A DNA stretch of 6,600 nucleotides from CAVHXA01 sp963639765 (GCA_963639765.1 CAVHXA010000091.1:1-6600); one strand, 5' to 3'. Positions 1-4,955 are shown, counted from the stretch's first letter. The notes: generated from the letters alone by a model not told the origin. Translations and numbers: made by a program.

Positions 1-585
1 TGCCGGAATGCTCTGGCTTCTTGTTTTTCCTGTTAACATGCTAAAAGCAAAACTGATCGAAATCTCACCTGCACGAAGGCGGCGAAGCGTCTCAGCATCA
101 CCGATCTCCAAGATGACTTTTGCCCTGCCGATGATGGTGTGGGATACACCTGCCATGTCGGCAAGGATGTCTCTGGTGTCTTTGGCGTGGACGGCTCTTT
201 CACCCATCTGCATGCTCCTACTGATTGCTGCCACCCTGCGCTTATTTGCATCTTGCTTCAACGCACCCTCGAGCGGCAAAATCATCTCGCAGCGCTGGAA
301 TGGGGTGAGGTTACGTCTGCCCAGCTGATTCTTGGCGATCCAGCATTTGGCTTCGGTCTTGTCCTCGAAACTTATCTGTTCGATGGCATACGGGATGCCG
401 CACTCGCGGCAGATGCGGTAGCGGTTATGCCCGTCCACGATGACGCCGCCCCACACGGTCAAGGGTGATACGCAGCCATTTTCAATCAGATCTGCCCTCA
501 ACAGTTCCATCTCACACCTTTTAAGCGGAGGCGCTATCTTTTCCAGTTCCGAGTCAATCGTCAGGTCAAACATCCTCTTTTCCAT
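1..585 (-). CDS. ParB-like nuclease/partition-domain protein, 3' end beyond window
   Basis: I read an open frame of 195 codons from the ATG at 585 down to base 1 with no stop, so the C-terminus lies outside the window. The N-terminal part (about residues 10-95) resembles a ParB N-terminal domain: a promoter-proximal 'PLTVWGGVIVDGHNRY' segment (residues 41-56) carries the DGHxRY motif typical of the family, followed by the 'NQLGRRNLT' segment (86-94) seen in phage and integrative-element ParB-like proteins. A second helical part contains a probable helix-turn-helix ('DILADMAGVSHTIIGRAKVI', 139-158), as in KorB/ParB DNA-binding regions. The start at 585 has AGGAG (596-600) ten bases upstream; an ATG at 573 is a weaker alternative. 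It overlaps the upstream gene by 20 bases, suggesting translational coupling. ParB-family folds bind DNA and CTP or act as nucleases; which applies here cannot be told. It is probably a DNA-binding member of the phage replication operon. Confidence 0.85.
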   Translation of the reverse strand, partial: MEKRMFDLTIDSELEKIAPPLKRCEMELLRADLIENGCVSPLTVWGGVIVDGHNRYRICRECGIPYAIEQISFEDKTEAKCWIAKNQLGRRNLTPFQRCEMILPLEGALKQDANKRRVAAISRSMQMGERAVHAKDTRDILADMAGVSHTIIGRAKVILEIGDAETLRRLRAGEISISFAFSMLTGKTRSQSIPA

Positions 586-904
586 GTTTTGCACGCTCCT
601 TATCAATAATGTTTTGAATGAGATTCAGATTCTCCATTACCTGTTTTCGCTTCACAGGGTTCTTACGCATTAGGGTATCGGCTTCCGCAGCAAGGCAGTC
701 AATCGAGTCCAGAACACTGCCGAAGTGCTCCAAGAGGGATTCAACCTTCTCACTGTCCGGCAGATCCTCCCACGGATTTTCTTCTCTGAAGCAGTCCTCC
801 AGATACTGGCGGGTGTCGGTGCCCATGTATTCCTCCACCGCATCCAGTACGTCAAATACGCCAAGCGGCGTGATCACATTTCCATCCAGCAGTTCAAGCA
901 TCAT
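566..904 (-). CDS. Hypothetical phage protein, 112 residues
   Basis: I do not recognise a family. The protein is short, acidic in its first two thirds (for example 'EENPWEDLPDSEK', residues 41-53) and basic near the end ('RKNPVKRKQ', 79-87). It looks almost wholly helical, with no signal peptide or membrane segment. The ATG at 904 is followed directly by a second ATG at 901. A strong GGAGGT (911-916) lies six bases before the first and nine before the second, so either may be used. It sits in the replication operon between the ssDNA-binding protein and the ParB-like gene, whose start it overlaps by 20 bases. The 69 bases separating it from the upstream gene hold a long hairpin, so it may be expressed at a different level from the genes before it. 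A small accessory protein of replication is plausible from position only. Confidence 0.8.
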   Translation of the reverse strand: MMLELLDGNVITPLGVFDVLDAVEEYMGTDTRQYLEDCFREENPWEDLPDSEKVESLLEHFGSVLDSIDCLAAEADTLMRKNPVKRKQVMENLNLIQNIIDKERAKHGKEDV

Positions 905-922
905 TTTCTAACCTCCACGATT

Positions 923-960
923 CCGAGGGAGGAGAAGGGCAGTTGCCCTTTCTCCCTCGG
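923..960 (-). other. Long intercistronic hairpin without a U-run
   Basis: Outer arms 923-931 and 952-960 (CCGAGGGAG with CTCCCTCGG) pair over 9 bp. Inner arms 935-940 and 945-950 pair over 6 bp round an AACT tetraloop on the minus strand, with a 1x3 internal loop between. It lies 13 bases after the DUF2815 stop and just before the GGAGGT of the next gene. No T-run follows on either strand, so it is not a standard terminator. An RNA-processing or 3'-protecting element within the operon transcript is more likely. Confidence 0.6.
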
Positions 961-973
961 CGAGCCTCTTCTC

Positions 974-1537
974 TTAGCTCAGGAAATCGTCCTCGTCGTC
1001 ATCGGCGAAGTCGTCCTCAGCGCGGCTGTGACCGCCCAGCATGGGACCGTCGCTGATCTTCTGAAGGTTGTTCAGAGAGCAGGCGATGCCCTTGTTGCCG
1101 TTGGTATTGAAAGCGTAGAAGCTGATGCTGACACGGCCGAAGCAGCCGGAGTAGACTTCGCGGCGGTCGATGATGGGCTGGCGGTCAGCATCCACGATGC
1201 CGGGTGCCTGCGTGTTGTTGGCGTTCAGGAACATGTAGCCCGCATAGGTGGGATCATCGGGGAAGCACTCATCGCCATCGCGCAGCGGCTTCTTCAGCGA
1301 TTCGTAGGTCGGGACGCTCTTGCCGGTGCCTTTCAGCTTGGCCTGTCCGTCCTCGTACGCCGCATGCATCGCCTTATCGATCTTGTCAAGCGTTTCCTTA
1401 TCCGTCTTGCGGACGCGCAGCTGCATGCTGAACTTCGGCGTGCCGCCGTTGATGGACTTGGCTTCCCAAGCATTCACAAAAGACCACAGGGTTTCGGGAC
1501 CGGTAATAACCTTCATCGGATTCTTGAATTTTGCCAT
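974..1537 (-). CDS. DUF2815 single-stranded DNA-binding protein
   Basis: This 187-residue protein matches the DUF2815 family, phage proteins related to the Enc34-type single-stranded DNA-binding protein. Such proteins coat ssDNA during phage replication and recombination. Supporting features are the typical start ('MAKFKNPMKVITGPETLWSF', residues 1-20), the 'GYMFLNANN' and 'YSGCFGRVSISFYAFN' segments (100-108, 129-144) expected of an OB-fold core, and a highly acidic tail 'EDDFADDDEDDFLS' (174-187). An acidic tail with a terminal aromatic residue is the usual partner-recruiting end of SSB and T7 gp2.5 proteins. The length is normal. The ATG at 1537 has GGAGG (1547-1551) nine bases upstream, inside the last codons of DUF2800, and only one base separates the two genes. 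The tight pairing suggests that the nuclease and ssDNA-binding protein are made together and may act together. Confidence 0.92.
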   Translation of the reverse strand: MAKFKNPMKVITGPETLWSFVNAWEAKSINGGTPKFSMQLRVRKTDKETLDKIDKAMHAAYEDGQAKLKGTGKSVPTYESLKKPLRDGDECFPDDPTYAGYMFLNANNTQAPGIVDADRQPIIDRREVYSGCFGRVSISFYAFNTNGNKGIACSLNNLQKISDGPMLGGHSRAEDDFADDDEDDFLS

Positions 1538-1538
1538 T

Positions 1539-2672
1539 TTAGTTTTCCTCCTTAAAATCTGTCATTGCAGTGTTGATTTCCTGACGCTTGTCACTTCGAT
1601 TTACAAGCGTTGGTTTGCCCTCGGGCTTGACGATGTAGTCGCCGAGGAGTTCTTCAAATTGTTTCTTGCCGAGCATCTTCTGCATGTCGGTAATGGGTAG
1701 CAGTTTCCTGAGGTACGGGTCGTAGCCAGCATTTTCAACTGCTGCGGCAACCTTTCCCTCGTCCGTAAACTTGCGCACGGAGCGGCCTTCGACCACTTTC
1801 CAGTCGTCCCAGACGTAGCCGGACAGTGCGCGTTGCAGTGCGTAGTCCTTGATGTCGTTTACCCACGAGACGAGGCTGTCCGCCTTGCCGAGGATGATAT
1901 TGATTTCATCATCTTCGAGGGTGGCTGGGCGCGCGAAGTCGTAGCGGGCGAGGGAAAGATTTTCTTCCGCACGCTTGCGGCAGACCGATTTCGCCTTGCA
2001 GAACCTGCACCACGGGCCGCTGGCGAAGTCGCCTTCACCGTGGAGTGCCATGTCGGCCGCGGGTCGAAGTACGTTTTCTCCCCAATTTAAAAGAGCCTCC
2101 GTTGGGAGACTCCATTGAGAGAAGTTGTTGATTCTGGGCTGGTAAATGACCAGCGTGATTTTGTTGATTTCGTAGATCGGCGAGAAGGCGATGTAAGCGC
2201 CCAGTGCATAGCACTTCAGCTGTGAATTGTCCACGGCGGACACTTCAACACCCTTGCCGTGCTTGTAATCCACGATGAACATCTCACCGTTGCCGATCAG
2301 GACCGCGTCGCTCGTGCCGAATGCACCGTCAGCGTATTCTTCGATTGAGACGCGCTGCTCGATGGAGATGAATGCGGAAGGGCAGTTGAGTTTTAACCCT
2401 TCGTAGATCTCCAGCACCGTATCCCGATAGCCCTCGGCGCATTCCTGCATCTCTTCGTTGTAGTATTTGAAGTCGGGTCTGGGGTCATCACAAGGAATAC
2501 CGAGCGCGCTCTTCAGCAGAAACTCACCCAGCGCGTGCGCTTCCGTGCCCTCACGGCTGAAGTCTGTGCCGGTATCCTCCTGCCCGACCTCCTCGCTGAG
2601 GAGCAAGGAAGGTGGGCAGTGGATGTACCGGTCAGCGGATGACGGGCTGAACCGTGCATGAACGTCAGGCAT
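1539..2672 (-). CDS. DUF2800 protein, RecB/Cas4-like PD-(D/E)XK nuclease
   Basis: The 377-residue protein matches DUF2800, common in clostridial phages. The layout is that of RecB-family (Cas4/AddB-like) nucleases: 'SSADRYIHCPPS' near the N-terminus (11-22), 'GTEAHALGE' (42-50, motif I histidine), 'EQRV' (105-108), 'GTSDAVLI' (119-126) with D122, 'IVDYKHG' (133-139) giving the D135-x-K137 catalytic pair, and 'QLKCYALG' (151-158). C19 together with C222-x2-C225-x5-C231 matches the four-cysteine 4Fe-4S pattern of Cas4 and AddB. These residues are seen; nuclease activity and the cluster are inferred. The frame extends upstream to 2738, but the ATG at 2672 begins the conserved 'MPDVHARFSPSSA' start, has GGAGG (2682-2686) nine bases upstream and overlaps the previous gene by only 8 bases. 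The likely role is processing of DNA ends in phage replication or recombination with the adjacent ssDNA-binding protein. Confidence 0.93.
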   Translation of the reverse strand: MPDVHARFSPSSADRYIHCPPSLLLSEEVGQEDTGTDFSREGTEAHALGEFLLKSALGIPCDDPRPDFKYYNEEMQECAEGYRDTVLEIYEGLKLNCPSAFISIEQRVSIEEYADGAFGTSDAVLIGNGEMFIVDYKHGKGVEVSAVDNSQLKCYALGAYIAFSPIYEINKITLVIYQPRINNFSQWSLPTEALLNWGENVLRPAADMALHGEGDFASGPWCRFCKAKSVCRKRAEENLSLARYDFARPATLEDDEINIILGKADSLVSWVNDIKDYALQRALSGYVWDDWKVVEGRSVRKFTDEGKVAAAVENAGYDPYLRKLLPITDMQKMLGKKQFEELLGDYIVKPEGKPTLVNRSDKRQEINTAMTDFKEEN

Positions 2673-2940
2673 TGCGCGCGGCCTCCAGCAGTGCTGCGTA
2701 GTCTTCGGTCTTGACGTCCGAGAGCTTGCTTGCACCAAACTGGCTGAGCAGCTGCTTCATTTCAGTCGTCTTGCCGTTTCTGCTGATTTCAGCGAGGACG
2801 GTGCGTACGTCTTCGAGGGTGGGCGCGGTCTGCTCAACCTGCGGAGCAGCGGGTACGTCCTCCCCGATGAACTCCTTCAGCACGCTGGCCAACTCTTCCA
2901 GCAGTTTTGCAAGGGTAATAAGCTTATCAGTCGTCATCAT
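2665..2940 (-). CDS. Small phage protein with a C-terminal helical domain, 91 residues
   Basis: The N-terminal 25 residues form a probable amphipathic helix ('LITLAKLLEELASVLKEFIG', 7-26). A proline/alanine-rich linker follows (29-40), then a compact helical domain, 'TLEDVRTVLAEISRNGKTTE' (41-60) continuing to 'LLSQFGASKLSDV'. From memory, this type of protein occurs just before DUF2800 in clostridial phages and sometimes carries the misleading name 'rRNA biogenesis protein rrp5'. The C-terminal module resembles small helix-extended-loop-helix DNA- or RNA-binding domains, but I cannot assign it. The frame stays open to 3099, but the ATG at 2940 has GGAGG (2947-2951) six bases upstream; a longer protein would overlap the previous gene by 173 bases. 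It overlaps its neighbours by 14 bases upstream and 8 downstream, so translation is probably coupled. Confidence 0.85.
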   Translation of the reverse strand: MMTTDKLITLAKLLEELASVLKEFIGEDVPAAPQVEQTAPTLEDVRTVLAEISRNGKTTEMKQLLSQFGASKLSDVKTEDYAALLEAARNA

Positions 2941-3184
2941 CTTCAACCTCCACTTTGAGCTCAAGATCACGCACGATCTTGAATGCGGTATTGAGGACGG
3001 ACACTGCACAGTCCGGATCCACATCGATCTGACGTGCGGCCATTCGGCCCAAATCCTCAACAGAAACGGTGTCGCCGCGGTTGATGGTGTTGCAGGCATC
3101 CATCATTGCGGAAAGCCCGTTCAAAAGTTTCTCGATGCCGTCCAGCGTCTCCATGATCAGTTTCTTTGTTTCAATCTTGTCCAT
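2927..3184 (-). CDS. Hypothetical phage protein, 85 residues, acidic C-terminus
   Basis: I do not recognise a family. The protein begins 'MDKIETKKLIMETLDGIEKL', appears helical throughout, and ends in a short acidic tail 'EVEVEDDDD'-like run ('KVEVEDDDD', 77-85). No membrane segment or signal is visible. A TTG at 3190 could start two residues earlier and would overlap the stop of the upstream gene. However, AAGGAG (3193-3198) would then be only two bases away, while the ATG at 3184 has a normal 8-base spacing, so I chose the ATG. It follows the deoxyribosyltransferase-like gene after 2 bases and overlaps the next gene by 14 bases, as a member of the same operon. Confidence 0.82.
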   Translation of the reverse strand: MDKIETKKLIMETLDGIEKLLNGLSAMMDACNTINRGDTVSVEDLGRMAARQIDVDPDCAVSVLNTAFKIVRDLELKVEVEDDDD

Positions 3185-3186
3185 GT

Positions 3187-3558
3187 TCAATTCTCCTTCT
3201 TGTGGCGTTCCATGTTGGTTTCCGGTTTCTCCATAATCCGAACCGGGAGACCGAGTTCTCTGGCATAGCAGATTTCCTTTGCCATGCCGTCTGTGATCTT
3301 ACGACCGAGCACCCAAAGCCCGTCGCAAAGTGCCATGAGCTCCATGCCCATCTGGATGCCGATGTCCCGCTCCGTTTCCTCACTCAAAAACTGAGGGAAG
3401 AACAGATGCGGAGCAATCGGAATGTATCCGCGCTCCACTGCGACCCGGCATCCCTTTTGCGCAAGTTCCTCGTTGCGCTGGAGTTCCTTCGCCCTACCAG
3501 TCGGATCTGGGTTATTCGACCGATAGGGGCTACAGATGAAAATCATCTTGCTGTGCAT
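3187..3558 (-). CDS. Nucleoside 2-deoxyribosyltransferase-like protein (DUF4406/DUF7768 type)
   Basis: The 123-residue protein has the compact Rossmann-like pattern of the nucleoside 2-deoxyribosyltransferase superfamily. It has an N-terminal strand with 'MIFICSPYRS' (5-14), an arginine/glutamate-rich helix, 'GYIPIAPHLFFPQFL' (44-58), and then 'ALCDGLWVLGRKITDGMAKE' (76-95) leading to 'GLPVRIM'. In the enzyme family a glutamate in the segment after the 'DG.W.LG' strand is the nucleophile; E95 is at the corresponding place, by eye. Such proteins are frequent in phage genomes, usually as DUF4406, and may act on nucleotides, but activity is not proven. The ATG at 3558 has GGAG (3568-3571) nine bases upstream. 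It is the first gene after the terminator at 3752-3784, so it should be the head of the operon. Confidence 0.87.
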   Translation of the reverse strand: MHSKMIFICSPYRSNNPDPTGRAKELQRNEELAQKGCRVAVERGYIPIAPHLFFPQFLSEETERDIGIQMGMELMALCDGLWVLGRKITDGMAKEICYARELGLPVRIMEKPETNMERHKKEN

Positions 3559-3619
3559 TTCAGCGGTCTCCTTCCTGCGTTTTCGTGTTGCCTAGGTTGA
3601 ATTTCTCATCTGAAATAAC

Positions 3620-3666
3620 CTCCCCTCATATGTTGTCCGCTGGAGGGGGTGTTTTGACGGTATCTC
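3620..3666. repeat. 47-bp hairpin repeat, copy 1
   Basis: It matches copy 2 (3702-3748) at 43 of 47 positions, with the same orientation and an 82-base offset. The right half is identical and contains GGGGGTGTTTTGACGGTATC. On the minus strand CCCCTC and GAGGGG form a 6-bp stem with the CAGCGGAC element in the loop. It lies just upstream of the DUF4406-like gene. Confidence 0.8.
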
Positions 3667-3701
3667 CGAAAGAAAATTTTCATTGGCGCTCTTTTTTTCA
3701 A

Positions 3702-3748
3702 CTCCCCTCACATATAGTCCGCTGAAGGGGGTGTTTTGACGGTATCTC
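3702..3748. repeat. 47-bp hairpin repeat, copy 2
   Basis: This is the second copy of the repeat at 3620-3666. The stem is kept: the change at 3725 replaces a C with a T on the minus strand and leaves a G-U pair. Conserved stem and diverged loop suggest selection on RNA or DNA structure. It begins next to the T-run of the terminator at 3752-3784. Confidence 0.8.
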
Positions 3749-3751
3749 TTC

Positions 3752-3784
3752 AAAAAAAAACCTCTCTCAGATGTCTGAGAGGGG
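3752..3784 (-). terminator. Rho-independent terminator of the region-4-like gene
   Basis: On the minus strand a 7-bp stem, CTCTCAG (3781-3775) with CTGAGAG (3770-3764), closes an ACAT tetraloop. Two further C-G pairs lie below a mismatch, and nine Ts follow at 3760-3752. It starts about ten bases after the stop codon at 3795. It should separate transcription of the regulator from the seven-gene operon downstream. Confidence 0.88.
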
Positions 3785-3794
3785 AAAAAGGTAT

Positions 3795-4490
3795 TCAAAG
3801 GATTTTCTTCGCTTTTTTAAGAGCTCCTATCAAGCGGTCCTGAACTGTTGTTCGACCGATCCTCAGATGGTCTGCAATTTCGTCTTGCGTATATCCGTCC
3901 TGATAGTACAAAACGAATACCTCACGTTGCTTTTCCGTCATGTCAGCCAGCATCTCACCGCGCATCTCTTCTCGGATGATTGCGGTTTCAGGGCTCTCCC
4001 CGAAATGGCCATCCATCCACGTGTAGTCGTGACGATAGCTTGCCTCCCACGCTTCTTCTGTATCGCCATCGCGATCTCCATCGTCATCTACGCGGTACTC
4101 CTTAGTACCTTTACGACCACCCATCCTGCGATTCATGGCATTTGCCTCAATGCGATGATCGCCGACAACGGTCAGTGCCATAAACCACGGGAGCGATTCC
4201 AGCATGCCCTCCGGCAAGGTTTCCGTTTCGCTCATATAGTTCTTCTCAGTTTCCTTAAGCTCGGTGAAGTGATACGTGAAGGATACGCAGGACGGAAGCC
4301 ACATCACGGTACGACCATATCCATTGTCGTAGACGACGTAGCCATTTGCGTATACGAGGCAGCCCTGCATGTCGGCGATGGGGTCGGCTGCTTCACGCAG
4401 CGCCTTGGAGGTGGGGGTTTTTTCTGCTCTCTTGATGTTGCCGAGGATGGTGATGAGTTCTCCCAAGGTGGTGGTTGCGGTGATCTTCAT
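3795..4490 (-). CDS. Sigma-70 region 4-like transcription regulator
   Basis: The 231-residue protein ends in a clear sigma-70 region-4-type helix-turn-helix (about 183-229): 'MTEKQREVFVLYYQDGYTQD' then 'EIADHLRIGRTTVQDRL', followed by basic 'KKAKK'. No region 2 is present, so it is not a complete sigma factor; it may be an activator or a sigma-like subunit. The N-terminal 120 residues ('TLGELITILGNIKRAE', 8-23; 'GCLVYANGYVVYDNGYGRTVMWLP', about 43-66) form a separate domain I do not recognise. A charged linker rich in D, E and R (131-150) joins the halves. The frame runs to 4589, but the ATG at 4490 has AAAGGA (4499-4504) eight bases upstream, and the extra N-terminus would lie in the structured leader. 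The gene is monocistronic, with a long leader before it and a terminator right after it. Confidence 0.88.
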   Translation of the reverse strand: MKITATTTLGELITILGNIKRAEKTPTSKALREAADPIADMQGCLVYANGYVVYDNGYGRTVMWLPSCVSFTYHFTELKETEKNYMSETETLPEGMLESLPWFMALTVVGDHRIEANAMNRRMGGRKGTKEYRVDDDGDRDGDTEEAWEASYRHDYTWMDGHFGESPETAIIREEMRGEMLADMTEKQREVFVLYYQDGYTQDEIADHLRIGRTTVQDRLIGALKKAKKIL

Positions 4491-4494
4491 TTTC

Positions 4495-4546
4495 GTTGTC
4501 CTTTCCCAGGCTCTTTGCCTGATCGGCCTGGGGTGGGCGGGACAAC
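4495..4546 (-). promoter_or_regulatory. Stem sequestering the ribosome binding site
   Basis: The outer stem pairs GTTGTCC (minus 4546-4540) with GGACAAC (minus 4501-4495) over 7 bp. The inner stem pairs CCCAGGC (4532-4526) with GCCTGGG (4511-4505) over 7 bp. GGA of the AAAGGA ribosome binding site (4504-4499) lies in the outer stem, and the ATG is four bases beyond it. Translation of the region-4-like gene should be low when this stem forms. Confidence 0.6.
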
Positions 4547-4692
4547 AGATGCCGGGCTTTCCCTTTATCCCGGCACAAAAAAGGTGCACGGGACTAGGGG
4601 TGTTTGCATTTGGTCTGCTCCCGTTCTACGGGATTGAAACCATATGCGAAACATCCGTGTCCTGCGTGCACCACAGGTGATGTTTGATTTTT

Positions 4693-4760
4693 CCCAGCCT
4701 CCGTCGAGGTCTGGGGGCAGTTCCCACCGCTATCGGTGGGGCACTCCGCTTGTTGAGTGC
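4693..4760 (-). other. Three tandem stem-loops at the head of the leader
   Basis: GCACTC/GAGTGC (4741-4760, 8-nt loop), CCCACCG/CGGTGGG (4723-4740, tetraloop) and CCCAG-CCTC/GAGG-CTGGG (4693-4715, tetraloop and one bulged base) follow each other with 0 and 7 bases between them. No T-run follows, so they are not terminators. They could form a docking or stability element of the leader RNA. Confidence 0.6.
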
Positions 4761-4801
4761 AGATGTAGAATACCAGTTATTAACCCATCATTCGAGGGCA
4801 A

Positions 4802-4814
4802 AATGTGCCGCATT
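4802..4814. promoter_or_regulatory. Near-palindrome beside the -10 box, operator candidate
   Basis: AATGTG-C-CGCATT is symmetric except for one pair. It overlaps the TATAAT box at 4812-4817 and shares the ATGTGC.GCA core with the perfect palindrome at 4956-4968. A repressor bound here would block the promoter. No protein can be assigned from the sequence. Confidence 0.4.
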
Positions 4815-4817
4815 ATA
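4812..4817 (-). promoter_or_regulatory. Candidate -10 box of the region-4-like gene
   Basis: The minus strand reads TATAAT exactly, 322 bases before the ATG at 4490, which would give a leader of about 315 bases covering all the structured region. At 17-bp spacing the -35 position is AAAAAC, a poor match to TTGACA, so the promoter would be weak or need an activator. No other better -10/-35 pair was found in 4760-5010 on this strand. Confidence 0.4.
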
Positions 4818-4818
4818 A

Positions 4819-4834
4819 AGTGCCATTTGGCACT
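4819..4834. promoter_or_regulatory. 16-bp inverted repeat in the promoter spacer
   Basis: AGTGCC-ATTT-GGCACT is a perfect 6+6 palindrome lying between the expected -35 and the TATAAT box. This is a classic operator place. On the plus strand it is followed by GTTTTT, so it could also act as a weak terminator there, but no plus-strand gene precedes it. Confidence 0.45.
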
Positions 4835-4892
4835 GTTTTTATGTGGAGACTATCCAAATTCAGTGCTATATCTTGTATGCTCATGTTTCTTT

Positions 4893-4921
4893 TGCGCATG
4901 AATGCAGGTGATTCATATGCA
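4893..4921. promoter_or_regulatory. Imperfect 11-bp inverted repeat with 7-bp spacer
   Basis: TGCGCATGAAT and ATTCATATGCA are complementary at 9 of 11 positions, with a perfect ATGAAT/ATTCAT core, around GCAGGTG. The spacing suits a dimeric regulator. It lies 75 bases upstream of the candidate -10 box. Confidence 0.35.
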
Positions 4922-4929
4922 TTTTGTAT

Positions 4930-4951
4930 ACTTTTGACACACTTTCGACAC
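4930..4951. repeat. Tandem 11-bp direct repeat
   Basis: ACTTTTGACAC (4930-4940) is followed directly by ACTTTCGACAC (4941-4951), differing at one base. An 11-bp period puts both copies on the same face of the helix. This is typical of cooperative activator sites or of iteron-like elements. It lies about 115 bases upstream of the candidate -10 box of the region-4-like gene. Confidence 0.6.
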
Positions 4952-4955
4952 GTTA

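Larger units (their letters stand above)
4491..4760 (-). promoter_or_regulatory. Candidate structured 5' leader RNA with competing helices
   Basis: Minus-strand RNA from 4760 to the start codon can form three tandem hairpins (4741-4760, 4723-4740, 4693-4715). It can also form a stem 4649-4655/4679-4685 enclosing a small hairpin (4661-4666/4672-4677), and an arm 4606-4614/4639-4647 with an inner CCCGT/ACGGG hairpin (4620-4632). Three alternatives then share bases: A, 4583-4590 with 4665-4672 (8 bp, followed by U6 at 4582-4577); B, 4584-4592 with 4569-4576 (8 bp, one bulge); C, 4569-4575 with 4550-4556 (7 bp). Finally a two-part stem covers the ribosome binding site. This is the usual architecture of a cis-acting switch. 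The helices are seen by eye; folding, ligand and function are inferred. I do not recognise a named class. Confidence 0.6.

Noticed and set aside
725..1555. Plus-strand open frame of 276 codons
   Set aside because: It lies antisense across DUF2815 and the 112-residue gene, has no ribosome binding site or family resemblance, and the minus-strand genes are clear.
2665..3099. A longer 144-residue version of the 91-residue gene
   Set aside because: It would overlap the upstream gene by 173 bases; the ATG at 2940 has a well-placed GGAGG.
3620..3748. CRISPR array
   Set aside because: Only two copies, long diverging repeats with a hairpin, and no cas genes in the window.
3592..3798. Minus-strand open frame of 68 codons over the two repeats
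   Set aside because: It starts at the end of the regulator gene, runs through the terminator and reads the repeats as 'RYRQNTP' and 'IPSKHPLQR' peptides in two frames. It is a by-product of repeated DNA.
3771..4637. Plus-strand open frame of 288 codons
   Set aside because: It is antisense to the region-4-like gene and starts inside its terminator; the translation has no recognisable domain.
4606..4647. tRNA-like arm in the leader (GGTTTCAATCCC on the minus strand)
   Set aside because: It resembles a T-arm only in a few bases; no acceptor, anticodon arm or CCA end can be built around it.
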